Shown in pieces: positions 46,473 through 56,261 of a DNA stretch of 64,000 nucleotides. A program made the position numbers and the translations under genes. A model generated the notes under the pieces. It did not search any database. It was not told the DNA's origin and saw only the letters and a list, made by a program, of their open reading frames with translations. Source of the DNA: Planctomycetota bacterium (GTDB lineage Bacteria; Planctomycetota; Phycisphaerae; Phycisphaerales; Phycisphaeraceae); assembly GCA_021413865.1 (NCBI GenBank), contig JAIOPN010000051.1:1-64000 (forward strand), written 5' to 3'. Each line of letters starts with the position of its first letter. The first letter of the stretch is position 1.

Positions 46473-47732
46473 CTATTTCACCAGCGAGAAAAGCAGCAGC
46501 ACGAGCAGCAGCAGCGCGGCGGCCCAGCCACCCACCGCTAGCCAGAAAAGTGGCTGCGAGGTCAGCGGTGATCCGGCGGTGATGACGCCGGGGTTCGAGT
46601 CGGCGCTCACGGCGGCGTCGGGGGCCTCGCGTTCCATGTTCTCCAGCGCGGCGAAGTCGAACTTCTTGCGCGCCTGCACCGGGGCCTCGCCCTTGGCGAC
46701 GGCCTCGAGGTCGTGCAGGAGGTCGGAGGTGGAGGTGTAGCGCTGCTTGCGGTTTTTCGCCATGCAGACTTCGATGATCTCGCCGATGCCGGAGCTGAGC
46801 GTGGGGTTGATGTGGTCGGGGGGGACGAGTTCGGCCTTGAGGTGCTTGTGCATGACGGCCGAGGGGTTCGGGCCGTCGTAGGGCACTTGGCCGGTGACCA
46901 TGTGGTAGAACGTCGCGCCAAGGCCGTAGATATCGGCGCGGAAGTCGATGTCGATCTCGCCGCGGATCTGCTCGGGGGAGATGTAGTAGGGGGTTCCGAA
47001 CGCCTTGCCGGCCTCGGCCTCGGCGGCCTCGCGGTCGCTCACCGCCCGTGCCAGGCCCATGTCCGCCAGCTTCGCCGTCCCCTCCTTCGTGATCATGATG
47101 TTCTTGGGCTTCACGTCGCGGTGGATGAACCCCGCCTTGTGCGCGTGCTCCAGCGCCCGGGCGATCTGCAGCACGATGTGCAGCGCCTCGCGTTCGGAGT
47201 AGCGCTGATTCTTGGAGATGTCGTCGAAGACCGTCCGCCCCTGCACGTACTCCATGACGAAGTAGTGGAACTCGCCCGCCTTGCCTACGTCGTAGGCCGC
47301 GACGATGTTCGGGTGGTTGAGCTTCGCTGCGGCGCGGCCCTCGGCGTAGAACCGCTGCACGAACTGCGGGTTGTTGGTGTGCTTGCGCGGGAGGACCTTG
47401 ATCGCCACCATGCGGTCCAGGCTCATCTGCCTGGCCTTGAACACGGTCGCCATCGCGCCGGCGCCGAGCTTTTCTAATATCTGATAGCCGGGGATCTGCT
47501 GCGCGGTCTTCTGCGGCTCGATCGCGGCCTTGATCCGTTCGAGTTGCTTGGCGGTGACGATTCCGCGCGAGACCAGGGCGGTGGCGAGGGTCGTCCCCGC
47601 CGCGTCGCCGGTGAGCGTCTGCCGGCAGGCCTCCACGTCCTCGGCGGTGGCCAGCCCCTGGTCAACGACGGTGCGCGCCAGGAGCGAGTCGGTGTTTTCG
47701 GCTTCGGTGGTCGGGGGAGAGGATTCGGCCAT
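46473..47732 (-). CDS. Membrane-anchored serine/threonine protein kinase
   Basis: The 419-residue product has an N-terminal helical domain (residues ~15-75), a Hanks-type kinase domain (~80-345) with GAGAMATVFKA, VAIK, the catalytic loop HRDVKPKN, SPEQ and an activation segment, and one C-terminal membrane segment (PLFWLAVGGWAAALLLLVLLL). The DFG motif reads DMG, still with the metal-binding Asp. The kinase sits on the cytoplasmic side with almost no extracytoplasmic sensor, so its stimulus may come via partners or the N-terminal domain. Planctomycetes carry many such kinases. It is divergent from the beta-helix gene at 47951. Confidence 0.92.
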   Translation of the reverse strand: MAESSPPTTEAENTDSLLARTVVDQGLATAEDVEACRQTLTGDAAGTTLATALVSRGIVTAKQLERIKAAIEPQKTAQQIPGYQILEKLGAGAMATVFKARQMSLDRMVAIKVLPRKHTNNPQFVQRFYAEGRAAAKLNHPNIVAAYDVGKAGEFHYFVMEYVQGRTVFDDISKNQRYSEREALHIVLQIARALEHAHKAGFIHRDVKPKNIMITKEGTAKLADMGLARAVSDREAAEAEAGKAFGTPYYISPEQIRGEIDIDFRADIYGLGATFYHMVTGQVPYDGPNPSAVMHKHLKAELVPPDHINPTLSSGIGEIIEVCMAKNRKQRYTSTSDLLHDLEAVAKGEAPVQARKKFDFAALENMEREAPDAAVSADSNPGVITAGSPLTSQPLFWLAVGGWAAALLLLVLLLFSLVK

Positions 47733-47950
47733 GGCGGTCGTGTCACTACGGGCGAAACGCCCTGTTCCTGCGGTTGCTTCACCCTTGTGCGACGTTACGA
47801 GGCTCCACGGGCGGTGTCAACAGGATCGTTGGAATTCGTCGGGGAACGCTCGCCCGACCTGGCTTTTCGGGGTGGCTGTACCAATCCGTCCGCTCCAGAC
47901 GCATACCACGGTATCCGGCGGGTACGCATTTGAAACCTCGGAGCCGGATC

Positions 47951-50110
47951 ATGCCAACAACGCACGCACCCGGGTTGAGACGAATCTGGTATCTCTGTGT
48001 GAGCCTGCGGGTTCTGGTCGGTTTGTGGTGCGTTACAGCCTCTTCGTTTTTGGAGTACCCCAACATGGCCCACGCGGCAAACGGCTCCGCGCCGACCAGC
48101 GTGACGGTGGCTCCGACCGGCGACGACACGGCCGCGGGGACGGAAGGAGAGCCGCTCGCCACGCTCGCCGGCGCGCGTGACGCCGTGCGGCGTCTGCGCG
48201 GTCGGGGCGTCACCGGCGCGGTGGATGTGGTCGTCAAGCCGGGGACGTATTACCTCGCGGAGCCGCTCGTGCTGGGGCCTGAAGATTCGGGCACGGCCGA
48301 GGGACCTACGACGTACCGCGCGGCGGCGGGCGGGCGCGTGGTGCTGAGCGGCGGCGTGCCGATCAGCGGATGGAAGAAGCGGGAGGGGGGCGTCTGGGCC
48401 GCCGCCGTCCCCGCCGACCTGGATTTCCGTTTGCTGCGCGTGGGCGATCGCTGGGCGACGCGTGCGCGGTTCCCCAACTATGACGCGAAGAACCCGCGCA
48501 CCGGCGGCTGGCTCTTCGCCGACGGCATCACCCCCGCGCCCGCGCCGGGCTCGCCGACCACGTTCATGCACTACCGCACCGGCGACCTGCCCGCCTTCGC
48601 GGACCTGAGCGGCGCGGAGGTCCACGTCTTCATCGCCTGGGGCTGGGTCAACGCCATCGTGCCGATCGCGACGATCGACCCGGTACAGAATCGCATCGGG
48701 TTCGCCGGCAAGGGGGCGAGCCAGGACACCCGCGCCGGCAACCGCTACTTCATCGAAAACGTGCGCGAAGCGCTCGACGCACCCGGCGAGTGGTTCCTCG
48801 ATAAATACAAGGGCGAGGTGCTCTACATCCCGGACATCCCGGGCTTTCCCAATGTCCCGGTGGCCGCGTCCCGGCTGGACACCATGATCCGTTTCGCCGG
48901 CGACCCGGGCGCCGGTCGTTTTGTCGAGCACGTGAACATCGCCGGCTTCCACTTCACCGACACCACCCACACCATCGCCCAGGAGTACTACACCCCGGAC
49001 GACGCCTGCGTCCAGATGTCCGGGGCGAGGAATTGCGAGGTGCGCGGCTGCGAGTTCTCCTGGTGCGGGGGCTATGCGCTCAGGCTCTCCGACCGGTCCG
49101 AGCGGTGTGTGTTCGCTTCAAACCGGCTGCACGACATGGGGCAGGGCGGGGTGATCATGCTCGGCGACACGAAGAGCCAGGCGCACCACTGCGCGGTGGT
49201 CGCCAACCGCCTGGTGCGGCTGGGGCTGATCTATAAGCACGTCGCCGGCGTCTATATCACGTCCGGCTGCGACAACTATGTCGCACACAACAGCATCAGC
49301 GACGTGCCGCGTTACGCAGTCTCCATGAAGAGCCAGGGCGAGGAAAGGCTCTCGCACCGGAACGTGGTCGAATTCAACGACATCCGCCGCGCCAACCTGG
49401 AGACCAATGACACCGGCGCCATCGAGAGCCTGGGTTACGAGAGGCGGGACAGCGGCAACGTGATCCGCCATAACATGATCCTCGACGTCGTGGGGATGAT
49501 CACGACGCCCGATGGCAAGATCGAGACGCCCTATTTCAGTTGGGGCATTTACCTTGACGACTTCAGCAGCGGCACGTTGATCTACGGCAACATCGTCGCC
49601 CGCACGCCGACCGGCGGCGTCTGCATCCACGGCGGCAAGAACAACGTCGTCGAGAACAACATCCTCGTCGAGGGGCGTGACCGGCAGGTCCACCTCCACC
49701 CCGAGGACAGGACCATGCAGAACAACCGCTTCGTCCACAACATTGTTGCCTATTCACGGCCGGAGGCGGAGCTGTTCTATCTCTTCCAGTCTTGGAAGAG
49801 GAACCAGCCAGGACGATTCTCCGAGTGCGACCACAACCTGTACTGGCTTACCACCGGGGCGGACCTTAAGACCCTGGGGACGAAGAACACGCCCGACGGC
49901 CCCTTTGCCGCCTGGCTGGCGCACGGCTTTGACGCGCACTCGCTTGTGGCCGATCCCAAATTTATCGATGCGGGGGCGGATGATTTCCGCCTGGCCCCCG
50001 ATTCGCCCGCCTTCAGCCTGGGGTTCAAGCCGATCCCGGTGGAACTCATCGGCCCGGACGGCTGGGTCCAACGCGGCCGGCCTCTGGGGCCCGATCCGGC
50101 GGGGCGGTAG
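47951..50110 (+). CDS. Exported right-handed parallel beta-helix protein
   Basis: The 719-residue product has a signal peptide (LCVSLRVLVGLWCVTASS...AHAANG) and then SVTVAPTGDDTAAGTEGEPL, TLAGARDAVRRLRGRG and EDSGTAEGPTTYRAA, the same N-terminal architecture as the island protein at 23132-26380. Beta-helix coils fill residues ~270-600 (VVFN-type turns such as RHNMILDVVGMITTP, NNVVENNILVEGRD). It lacks the CBM9-like tail of its paralogue. GGAG lies 7 bases before the ATG at 47951; upstream codons to 47774 are not protein-like. A glycoside hydrolase or lyase acting outside the cytoplasm is likely; substrate unknown. Confidence 0.75.
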   Translation: MPTTHAPGLRRIWYLCVSLRVLVGLWCVTASSFLEYPNMAHAANGSAPTSVTVAPTGDDTAAGTEGEPLATLAGARDAVRRLRGRGVTGAVDVVVKPGTYYLAEPLVLGPEDSGTAEGPTTYRAAAGGRVVLSGGVPISGWKKREGGVWAAAVPADLDFRLLRVGDRWATRARFPNYDAKNPRTGGWLFADGITPAPAPGSPTTFMHYRTGDLPAFADLSGAEVHVFIAWGWVNAIVPIATIDPVQNRIGFAGKGASQDTRAGNRYFIENVREALDAPGEWFLDKYKGEVLYIPDIPGFPNVPVAASRLDTMIRFAGDPGAGRFVEHVNIAGFHFTDTTHTIAQEYYTPDDACVQMSGARNCEVRGCEFSWCGGYALRLSDRSERCVFASNRLHDMGQGGVIMLGDTKSQAHHCAVVANRLVRLGLIYKHVAGVYITSGCDNYVAHNSISDVPRYAVSMKSQGEERLSHRNVVEFNDIRRANLETNDTGAIESLGYERRDSGNVIRHNMILDVVGMITTPDGKIETPYFSWGIYLDDFSSGTLIYGNIVARTPTGGVCIHGGKNNVVENNILVEGRDRQVHLHPEDRTMQNNRFVHNIVAYSRPEAELFYLFQSWKRNQPGRFSECDHNLYWLTTGADLKTLGTKNTPDGPFAAWLAHGFDAHSLVADPKFIDAGADDFRLAPDSPAFSLGFKPIPVELIGPDGWVQRGRPLGPDPAGR

Positions 50111-50208
50111 GCCGGGTGGCCTGCCGGCCTGAACCCCCGACTGGCTTTCCTTTGTTCAGTTCGCGTAAGATACCGCACTTCGGCGCAGGGCCGAACAGAG
50201 GTGAACGC

Positions 50209-51219
50209 ATGCTGCTGGTTGCCCCGGGCAATGGCGAGATCGGTGAACGGCTGGCGGAAGAGCTGGCGGACATTGAAGGGCGCTTCGCCGCCGAGCTGAT
50301 GAGCGACCTGCCCTGTGTCAACGAACTGGTCGGGCACGTCGAACGCTACCGCGGCAAGATGCTCCGGCCGATGCTCGTGCTGGTCAGCGGCCTCGCCGCC
50401 TCCCCGACAGGGCGTGAGCTGACCGACGGCCACCGCGTGGTCGCCACCGTCGCCGAGATGGTCCACATGGCCACGCTCGTCCACGACGACGTGCTCGACG
50501 ACGCCCTGGTCCGCCGCCGCGGCGAAACCGTCAACAACCTGCGCGGCAACGAGACCGCCGTCATGCTCGGCGACTACCTCATCAGCCACGCCTACCACCT
50601 CTGCTCGAGCCTTCCGTCGCCGGTTCCCGCCCGTATCATCGCCGACGCGACCAACACGGTCTGCGAGGGCGAACTGCTGCAACTGGCCAACCGCGAGAAC
50701 TGGGCGCTGGACGAGCCGACCTACTTCGAGATTATCCGCCGCAAAACCGCGAGCCTGTGCGGCACCTGCTGCCGGCTGGGCGCGATCATGAGCGACAACG
50801 GTTCGCCCCACGCCGATGCGCTCTACAGCTACGGCGAAAAGGTCGGTACCGCCTTCCAGATCGTCGATGACATGCTCGACCTGACCGGCACGCTCGACAC
50901 CGTGGGCAAGACCCTGGGCCGGGACCTGGACAAGGGCAAGCTCACGCTGCCGCTGATCCACCACCTGCGCACCGTGCAGCCCGCCCGTCGCGCCCGCTCA
51001 CTGGCGATGCTGGGCGACGCGGACACCACCGGCGGCGGCGGTTCTTCCCCGCGCGAGGTCGTCGAACTGCTCAACTCCACCGGTTCCATTGCCTATGCTG
51101 ATCAGGCGGCGCACACGCTGATCACCGACGCCCGACGCCTCGTTCAGGCCCTGGCGCCCAGCTCGGCGCGGGAGCTGCTCCTGGAGATGGCCGACGCGGT
51201 GGTGACGCGAAAGTTCTGA
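50209..51219 (+). CDS. Polyprenyl (trans-isoprenyl) diphosphate synthase
   Basis: The 336-residue product has the two Asp-rich motifs of the family: HDDVLDD with the downstream RRRGETVNN, and VDDMLDLTG, plus GKTLGRDLDKGKLTLP and the early YRGKMLRPMLVLVS. It elongates allylic diphosphates with isopentenyl diphosphate, typically providing the menaquinone or ubiquinone side chain. GAGGTGA precedes the ATG at 50209 by 5-6 bases; the upstream 31 codons are not conserved-looking. It is followed by the PAS/GAF signalling gene after 156 bp. Confidence 0.9.
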   Translation: MLLVAPGNGEIGERLAEELADIEGRFAAELMSDLPCVNELVGHVERYRGKMLRPMLVLVSGLAASPTGRELTDGHRVVATVAEMVHMATLVHDDVLDDALVRRRGETVNNLRGNETAVMLGDYLISHAYHLCSSLPSPVPARIIADATNTVCEGELLQLANRENWALDEPTYFEIIRRKTASLCGTCCRLGAIMSDNGSPHADALYSYGEKVGTAFQIVDDMLDLTGTLDTVGKTLGRDLDKGKLTLPLIHHLRTVQPARRARSLAMLGDADTTGGGGSSPREVVELLNSTGSIAYADQAAHTLITDARRLVQALAPSSARELLLEMADAVVTRKF

Positions 51220-51375
51220 GAAATACCCGTTTGATGAGGGCAAGGATTCTCGGACCCTCGCCTCGCGATTCAATCGGGCCGATAAGAGGGATAGAGGAAT
51301 GCGGACCCCGATGCTTGGGAAGACCTCGGCGTCGGGCGTGGCCTGAAGAGTCTCCAAGACAGAGATGCCAGCAAC

Positions 51376-53094
51376 ATGAGCGATCAGCGGCCCCGAGTGT
51401 TGGTGTTGGGTGGGAAGGTGACGTCGCAGCACCCGGTCACGCAGGTGCTGGGGCAGTTCTGCGACGTGGAGCAGTTCGAGCGGATGGAAGACGCGATGGC
51501 CGCGCTGCGGCAGCGCGAGTTCCACGCCGTCTTCGCCGACATGGGCGACTTCCTCCCGCTGGAGCGCGGGCTGGTCAACCAGCAGTCGAGCATGATCCTC
51601 AACACGATCGGCGAGGGCGTATGCATCGTCGATTCCGAGGGCATCTGCACCTGGTCCAACAACCGCATGCGCTCCTTCCCGCCCGCCGTCTTCGAGCGGG
51701 TGAAGCTGATCTGCGCCCAGGCGCGCTCCATCTTCGCCAACCAGATGAGCCCGACGCAGGAGAAGGGGGCGACGCGCAGCAAGAAGCACACCTTCCAGGC
51801 GGAGGACGACCGTTATTTCGAGATGATCACCTCGCCGGTGATCGACGAGAAGGGCGATGTCCGCCAGGTCGTCGCCGTCGTGTGGGACGCGACCAGCGGC
51901 AAGCGGCTGCAGCAGAAGCTCAACGCCATCGACTCCGCCGGACGCGAGCTGGCCAAGCTCGAAGGCGAGGCGATCGGCAAGCTCACGCCCGGCCAGCGCC
52001 TCCAGCTTTTGCAGGACAAGATCATCAAATACTCCAAGGATTTGATGCACTTCGACCACTTCGCCATCCGGCTGGTGGACAAACGCACCAACCGCCTGGA
52101 ACTGGTCATCTCCGAGGGGCTGCCCCCCGAGGCGCTGGACATCGACCTCTACGTCCAGCCCGAGGGCAACGGCATCTCCGGATACGTCGCCGCCACCGGC
52201 CGGTCTTACATCTGCCACGACACCGAGAAGGACCCACGCTACGTCCTGGGCATCCACCATTGTAAAAGCTCGCTCACCGTTCCCCTCCGGCTGCACGACA
52301 AAGTCGTGGGCGTCTTCAACATCGAGTCCGCCGACATCGGCACCTTCGACGAGGACGACCGTCAGTTCGCCGAGATCTTCGGCCAGTACGTCGCCATGGC
52401 GCTCAACATCCTCGACCTGCTCGTCGTCGAGCGCTACACCACCACGGGCCAGCTTGCCTCCAGCGTCGTCCAGGAGATGGCGCAGCCGCTCAACGACATC
52501 ATCACCGAGGCGCAGACGCTGATGGAGGAGTACATCGGCGACGACTCGATGCGCGACCGGCTCAACCGCATCGTCACCCACGTCACCTCGATCCGCACCG
52601 GGCTCAAGGACGTCGCCGCCGGCCCGCAGCGCATCCTCGGCAGCGAGCACGTCAAGAAGCAGACCGACCCGCTCCTGGGCGGCAAGCGCATCCTCATCGC
52701 CGACGACGAGCCCAACATCCGCAAGACCCTCGCCGAGATCCTCGGCAAGTTCGGGGCGGTCTGCACCGTCTGCAAGGACGGCCACGAGGCGGTCATCCAG
52801 ATCGAGCAGGCGGATTTCGACCTGGTCATCTCCGACATCAAGATGCCGCACCGCACGGGCTACGACATCTTCGCCGCCGCCAAGCGCCGCAGCGAAAGGG
52901 TGCCCGTCATCCTCATGACCGGCTTCGGCTACGACCCTCACCACTCGATCGTCCGCGCCAGCCAACAGGGGCTTTCCACGGTCATCTTCAAGCCGTTCAA
53001 GACGGAACAACTCCTTGAAGAGGTCCGCAAGGCGCTCAACCCGCCGCCCGGCCAGCCCGCGACGCAGCCCGTCAAATCGCCGCAGGGCACATGA
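51376..53094 (+). CDS. Signalling protein: pseudo-receiver, PAS, GAF, degenerate HisKA-like helix, receiver domain
   Basis: The 572-residue product starts with a receiver-like domain (RPRVLVLGGKVTSQHPVTQV, residues ~5-65), then a PAS-like region (MILNTIGEGVCIVDSEG), a GAF domain (~205-360, GNGISGYVAATGRSYICHDT), a helical pair resembling a histidine-kinase dimerisation domain but with SSVVQEMAQPL where the phosphorylated His (AHEINNPL-type) should be, and a C-terminal canonical receiver (~430-550, ILIADDEPNIRKT, VISDIKMP, KPF). There is no ATPase domain, so it is not a kinase. It overlaps the RsmB-like gene by 4 bp (ATGA). Confidence 0.8.
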   Translation: MSDQRPRVLVLGGKVTSQHPVTQVLGQFCDVEQFERMEDAMAALRQREFHAVFADMGDFLPLERGLVNQQSSMILNTIGEGVCIVDSEGICTWSNNRMRSFPPAVFERVKLICAQARSIFANQMSPTQEKGATRSKKHTFQAEDDRYFEMITSPVIDEKGDVRQVVAVVWDATSGKRLQQKLNAIDSAGRELAKLEGEAIGKLTPGQRLQLLQDKIIKYSKDLMHFDHFAIRLVDKRTNRLELVISEGLPPEALDIDLYVQPEGNGISGYVAATGRSYICHDTEKDPRYVLGIHHCKSSLTVPLRLHDKVVGVFNIESADIGTFDEDDRQFAEIFGQYVAMALNILDLLVVERYTTTGQLASSVVQEMAQPLNDIITEAQTLMEEYIGDDSMRDRLNRIVTHVTSIRTGLKDVAAGPQRILGSEHVKKQTDPLLGGKRILIADDEPNIRKTLAEILGKFGAVCTVCKDGHEAVIQIEQADFDLVISDIKMPHRTGYDIFAAAKRRSERVPVILMTGFGYDPHHSIVRASQQGLSTVIFKPFKTEQLLEEVRKALNPPPGQPATQPVKSPQGT

Positions 53095-54449
53095 TGCCCA
53101 GCAGCGCCCCCGCATCACCGACCTCCGGCGGCCGTGCCGCGGCCGCACGCGCCGCCGCCAACGCCGCCGGGCAGTTCCCCGACATCTTCCCCGCCCCCAT
53201 CCCCGACGGCGGGCTCAGCGCGCTCGACGCCCGCCTCGCCATGGCGATCCACCGCACGGTCCTGCAGCGCTGGCTCACTCTCGAATACCTCCTCGATGGC
53301 CGGCTCAACAAGCCGATGGACCGGCTGGAGCCCGCCATGCGCGGCGTCCTGCTCACCGCCGCGGCACAGCTCGTCTTCATGGACCGGTTGCCCGTACACG
53401 CGGTGGTGCATGAATCGGTCTCGCTGGCGCGCCGCATGGTCCGTCCCGCCGCCGCCGGGCTGGCCAACGCCGTCCTGCGCCGCATCAGCGAAGCCGTCGA
53501 TAAACACATTACAGATCAGCCTTGGTCGCCCGCCGCTGACCGTCTGCCGCTGGATTTCGGTTTCGTGCAACTCACCAAACCGGAACTGCCCGCCATTACG
53601 CAGTTCACCGAGCACCTGGCCGCCGCGACGAGCCACCCGGAACACCTGATCGAGCGCTGGGTGCAGGCGCACGGCCAGGCAGGCGCGCTGGCCATCGCGC
53701 GGCACGGCGTCGTCAACGCACCGACCGTTGTCGCGACCGAGCCGGGCTTCGACACCACGTCATGCCCCGACGGCCGGTCGCACGAGCTGCCCGGCTCCCT
53801 CGTGTGGGACGGCAGCCATTCCGCGATGATTGCTTTCCTCGCCGGTCATCCCGCGCGGCGCGTGCAGGACCCCACGGCCACGCTCCCCGTCGCCGCAACT
53901 TCCGCGCTGAACGCGCTGCCGAAAAATGCGTTGATCGCCGACCTCTGCGCCGGCCGCGGCACCAAGACGCGCCAACTCGCCGTGACGCACCCCAACGCCC
54001 GCATCCTTGCGACCGATACCGACCCCGATCGCCTGGCCGACCTCCGCACCGCCTGCCGTGGGTTGGCCAACGTGCAGGTGATGCCCGCCTACGACATCGA
54101 CGCCGCCTGCCGTGACGAGGGGATCGACCTGCTGCTCCTCGACGTCCCCTGCTCAAACACCGGCGTGCTCGGCCGACGCCCGGAGGCGCGGTACCGCTTC
54201 GGCATCGATACGCTGGGCGCCCTCACCGCCATCCAGCGCCGCATCGTCGAGCGCGCGATACCCCTGATGAAACGCGGCGGCCACATTCTCTACAGCACAT
54301 GCAGCGTCGAACCGGAGGAAAACCAGCAGCAGGCACGCTGGCTCTGCGAGAGGTTCGGCGCTGAGCTGGCCGATGAGAATCTCACCCTCCCCGGCGGTCA
54401 CGATCGCACCAGCCGCGACGGCGGGTATTACGCGCTGATCCGCGGGTGA
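53091..54449 (+). CDS. rsmB: RsmB-like 16S rRNA (cytosine-C5) methyltransferase
   Basis: The 452-residue product has an N-terminal NusB-like helical domain (LDARLAMAIHRTVLQRWLTL, VHAVVHESVSLARRMV) and a C-terminal Rossmann methyltransferase domain with SAM motif ADLCAGRGTKTRQLA, the two catalytic-Cys motifs LLDVPCSNTGVLGRRPEARY and YSTCSVEPEEN. This is the RsmB/Sun architecture that methylates C967 of 16S rRNA. Its ATG overlaps the preceding TGA (ATGA), coupling it to the signalling gene. Confidence 0.88.
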   Translation: MMPSSAPASPTSGGRAAAARAAANAAGQFPDIFPAPIPDGGLSALDARLAMAIHRTVLQRWLTLEYLLDGRLNKPMDRLEPAMRGVLLTAAAQLVFMDRLPVHAVVHESVSLARRMVRPAAAGLANAVLRRISEAVDKHITDQPWSPAADRLPLDFGFVQLTKPELPAITQFTEHLAAATSHPEHLIERWVQAHGQAGALAIARHGVVNAPTVVATEPGFDTTSCPDGRSHELPGSLVWDGSHSAMIAFLAGHPARRVQDPTATLPVAATSALNALPKNALIADLCAGRGTKTRQLAVTHPNARILATDTDPDRLADLRTACRGLANVQVMPAYDIDAACRDEGIDLLLLDVPCSNTGVLGRRPEARYRFGIDTLGALTAIQRRIVERAIPLMKRGGHILYSTCSVEPEENQQQARWLCERFGAELADENLTLPGGHDRTSRDGGYYALIRG

Positions 54450-54467
54450 ATCCGGGGAAGCACTTAC

Positions 54468-55274
54468 TCACCACCCCGTGTCCGCCGACTTGTCGTACGG
54501 GTGCTCGCGCTGCGACATGAGCGCCGAGAGCAGCGCGTCGCGGCGGTAGGGCACAATGCGTTCCAGCACGTCGCTGAACCCGCGCCACGCCTCGGCCGCG
54601 AACGCCCGCCTTCCCACGCCGCACGCGCCCAGGAGCCGGCCGCTCCGTGCGACGGTCCACGCCAGCCCGGTTGCAAACATCATCCGCAGGCGCAGCCGGC
54701 GCAGGTTGCGGCGGACGAAGTTCAATTCCGCCAACTCCAGAGTGAGCCGTTCGGCGTTGAAGAGAGCATGCCCGCGCCGCTCGCGCAGGACCGTCTGCAC
54801 CGCCTGCCGCACCGCGGGATCGCCGACCGTCGTCTCCACCCGCCGCAGCACCGCCGTGTCTAAAAGGTCGGCCAGCAATAGAAGCGACAACTCGAACCGC
54901 ACGCCCGGCAGCGCCGCCATCGACGCCACCCACCCGCGCGGCCCCGTCGTCGAGCGCGAGCCTGTCTGTAACCGTTCACGCACACGGCCCATCAGGTTTG
55001 CGTGATACATCCGCTCCTTCACCATCAGCCTGACCGACTGCACGAACGCCGGGTCTTCCGGGTAGCGCTGCGCCACGCGCACCGCCAGCGCGGCCGTGCC
55101 CACGCAGCCCGCGAGGATGTCCCCGGCGAGGTGGCGGATGGATTGTGAATCTCCCGGGGCTTCCGGAGGCGCCGTCGGCGCGGGCGATGACCAGTCGATC
55201 CGCCCGCGCTCGTGACGGCTGTTCAAGAAATGACACAGCCAGTACCGGCTCCGGCTCCATTCAGATGCTGCCAT
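54468..55274 (-). CDS. Unknown protein, possibly ferritin-like helical fold
   Basis: The 268-residue product is almost wholly alpha-helical and has two ExxxH-like pairs, in MVKERMYHANL and VLRERRGHALF, separated by about 90 residues, reminiscent of ferritin-like di-iron proteins. Further helices (RFELSLLLLADLLDTAVL, ELNFVRRNLRRLRLRMMF) would complete a bundle. No family is recognised and the fold is a guess. GGAGGGG lies just before the ATG at 55274. It converges with rsmB. Confidence 0.6.
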   Translation of the reverse strand: MAASEWSRSRYWLCHFLNSRHERGRIDWSSPAPTAPPEAPGDSQSIRHLAGDILAGCVGTAALAVRVAQRYPEDPAFVQSVRLMVKERMYHANLMGRVRERLQTGSRSTTGPRGWVASMAALPGVRFELSLLLLADLLDTAVLRRVETTVGDPAVRQAVQTVLRERRGHALFNAERLTLELAELNFVRRNLRRLRLRMMFATGLAWTVARSGRLLGACGVGRRAFAAEAWRGFSDVLERIVPYRRDALLSALMSQREHPYDKSADTGW

Positions 55275-55462
55275 GGCACCCCTCCATAACGCTGACGGAT
55301 GATATGCCTCTAGATCGGTCGAGTGGATGGGGTCGCGTGAGTCCGCCTCGCCGCTTGCGGTTTAGCGTCCCCCTCCGATCTTTGCCTCACCACGACTACA
55401 ATGCATCAGGTCCAGGTTCGGCGGCTTGGCTCACGGCCGCCGCCCGAGGGAAAGGAGAACAC

Positions 55463-55879
55463 ATGGCCGTACGCATGGAACTGGCGCGGGTTCTTATCCG
55501 CGAGACGCAGGACTCCCACATCGTCGAGCTGCGCGAGGCCAAGGGGGGCCGCGTGTTCCCGATCGTGATCGGCATCAACGAGGCGGCCGCCATCGAGCGC
55601 CGCGTCATGGGCCAGGTTCCACCGCGGCCGCAGACCCACGAACTGCTCGCCTCCATCGTCGAGGCGATGGGGGGCAAGATCGAAAAAGTCGTCATCACCG
55701 AGCTGAAACACGATGAGCTTGGCCGCGGCACGTTTTACGCGCGCCTCTATATCCGCCAGGGCGACCAACTCCTCGACATCGACTCCCGCCCCAGCGACGC
55801 CATCGCCTTGGGGGTCGCCAACGACGTACCGATCTTCGTCGCGGAGGAAGTGCTCGACGAGGTGTGCAAGACGGAATGA
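55463..55879 (+). CDS. Bifunctional nuclease (BFN, DUF151) family protein
   Basis: The 138-residue product matches the DUF151/bifunctional nuclease family over its length: VFPIVIGINEAAAIERRVMG, PRPQTHELLASIVEAMGG, FYARLYI and DSRPSDAIALGV, VPIFVAEEVLDEV. Homologues show DNase/RNase activity and were first noted in plants and Thermotoga. AAAGGAGA lies 5 bases before the ATG at 55463; the frame extends upstream to 55145 without conserved sequence. It is the last gene before the rRNA promoters. Confidence 0.9.
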   Translation: MAVRMELARVLIRETQDSHIVELREAKGGRVFPIVIGINEAAAIERRVMGQVPPRPQTHELLASIVEAMGGKIEKVVITELKHDELGRGTFYARLYIRQGDQLLDIDSRPSDAIALGVANDVPIFVAEEVLDEVCKTE

Positions 55880-56104
55880 TCGCGATAAACCCGCACCAAG
55901 CCGCGTGATGTGGACAAACTCGGGATGGTGCCGTGGGGGGGGCTCCATCACACATGGCGCAAGGCGACGGCAAACCACCGAAATACGGCCTCCGCAGCTT
56001 CATCGAGCCCAAAACCGCATAAAACCGGCCTCATTACGCGTGTCCCAAGCGGTCACGGCTGAGGGGCAAGGGCCTGCGTTGGCCGTGCGGGCGCACGGGG
56101 GGAG

Positions 56105-56132
56105 TTGACAGAAGTGGGGGAATCGCTACACT
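56105..56132 (+). promoter_or_regulatory. rRNA operon promoter P1
   Basis: TTGACA (56105-56110) and TACACT (56127-56132), 16 bp apart. It is the upstream of two promoters 129 bp apart in front of the 23S gene, the tandem arrangement common to rRNA operons. Confidence 0.7.
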
Positions 56133-56233
56133 GCATGGCCCGGGTGGAGATGAAAAAAAGGGCTTTGCGGTTGGGTGGATTGTGGATAACGCGGCCGTTT
56201 GAGCCGTGTTTGGGTCCCGGAAAACGGGACAAC

Positions 56234-56261
56234 TTGACTGCCCGCCGAAAGCCGGTATCAT
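56234..56261 (+). promoter_or_regulatory. rRNA operon promoter P2
   Basis: TTGACT (56234-56239) and TATCAT (56256-56261), 16 bp apart, about 330 bp before the 23S 5' end. Confidence 0.7.

Noticed and set aside
55954-56022. 22-codon ORF beginning MAQGDGKPPKYGLRS upstream of the rRNA promoters
   Set aside because: Too short, and no ribosome-binding site apart from a G-run. It may be chance.
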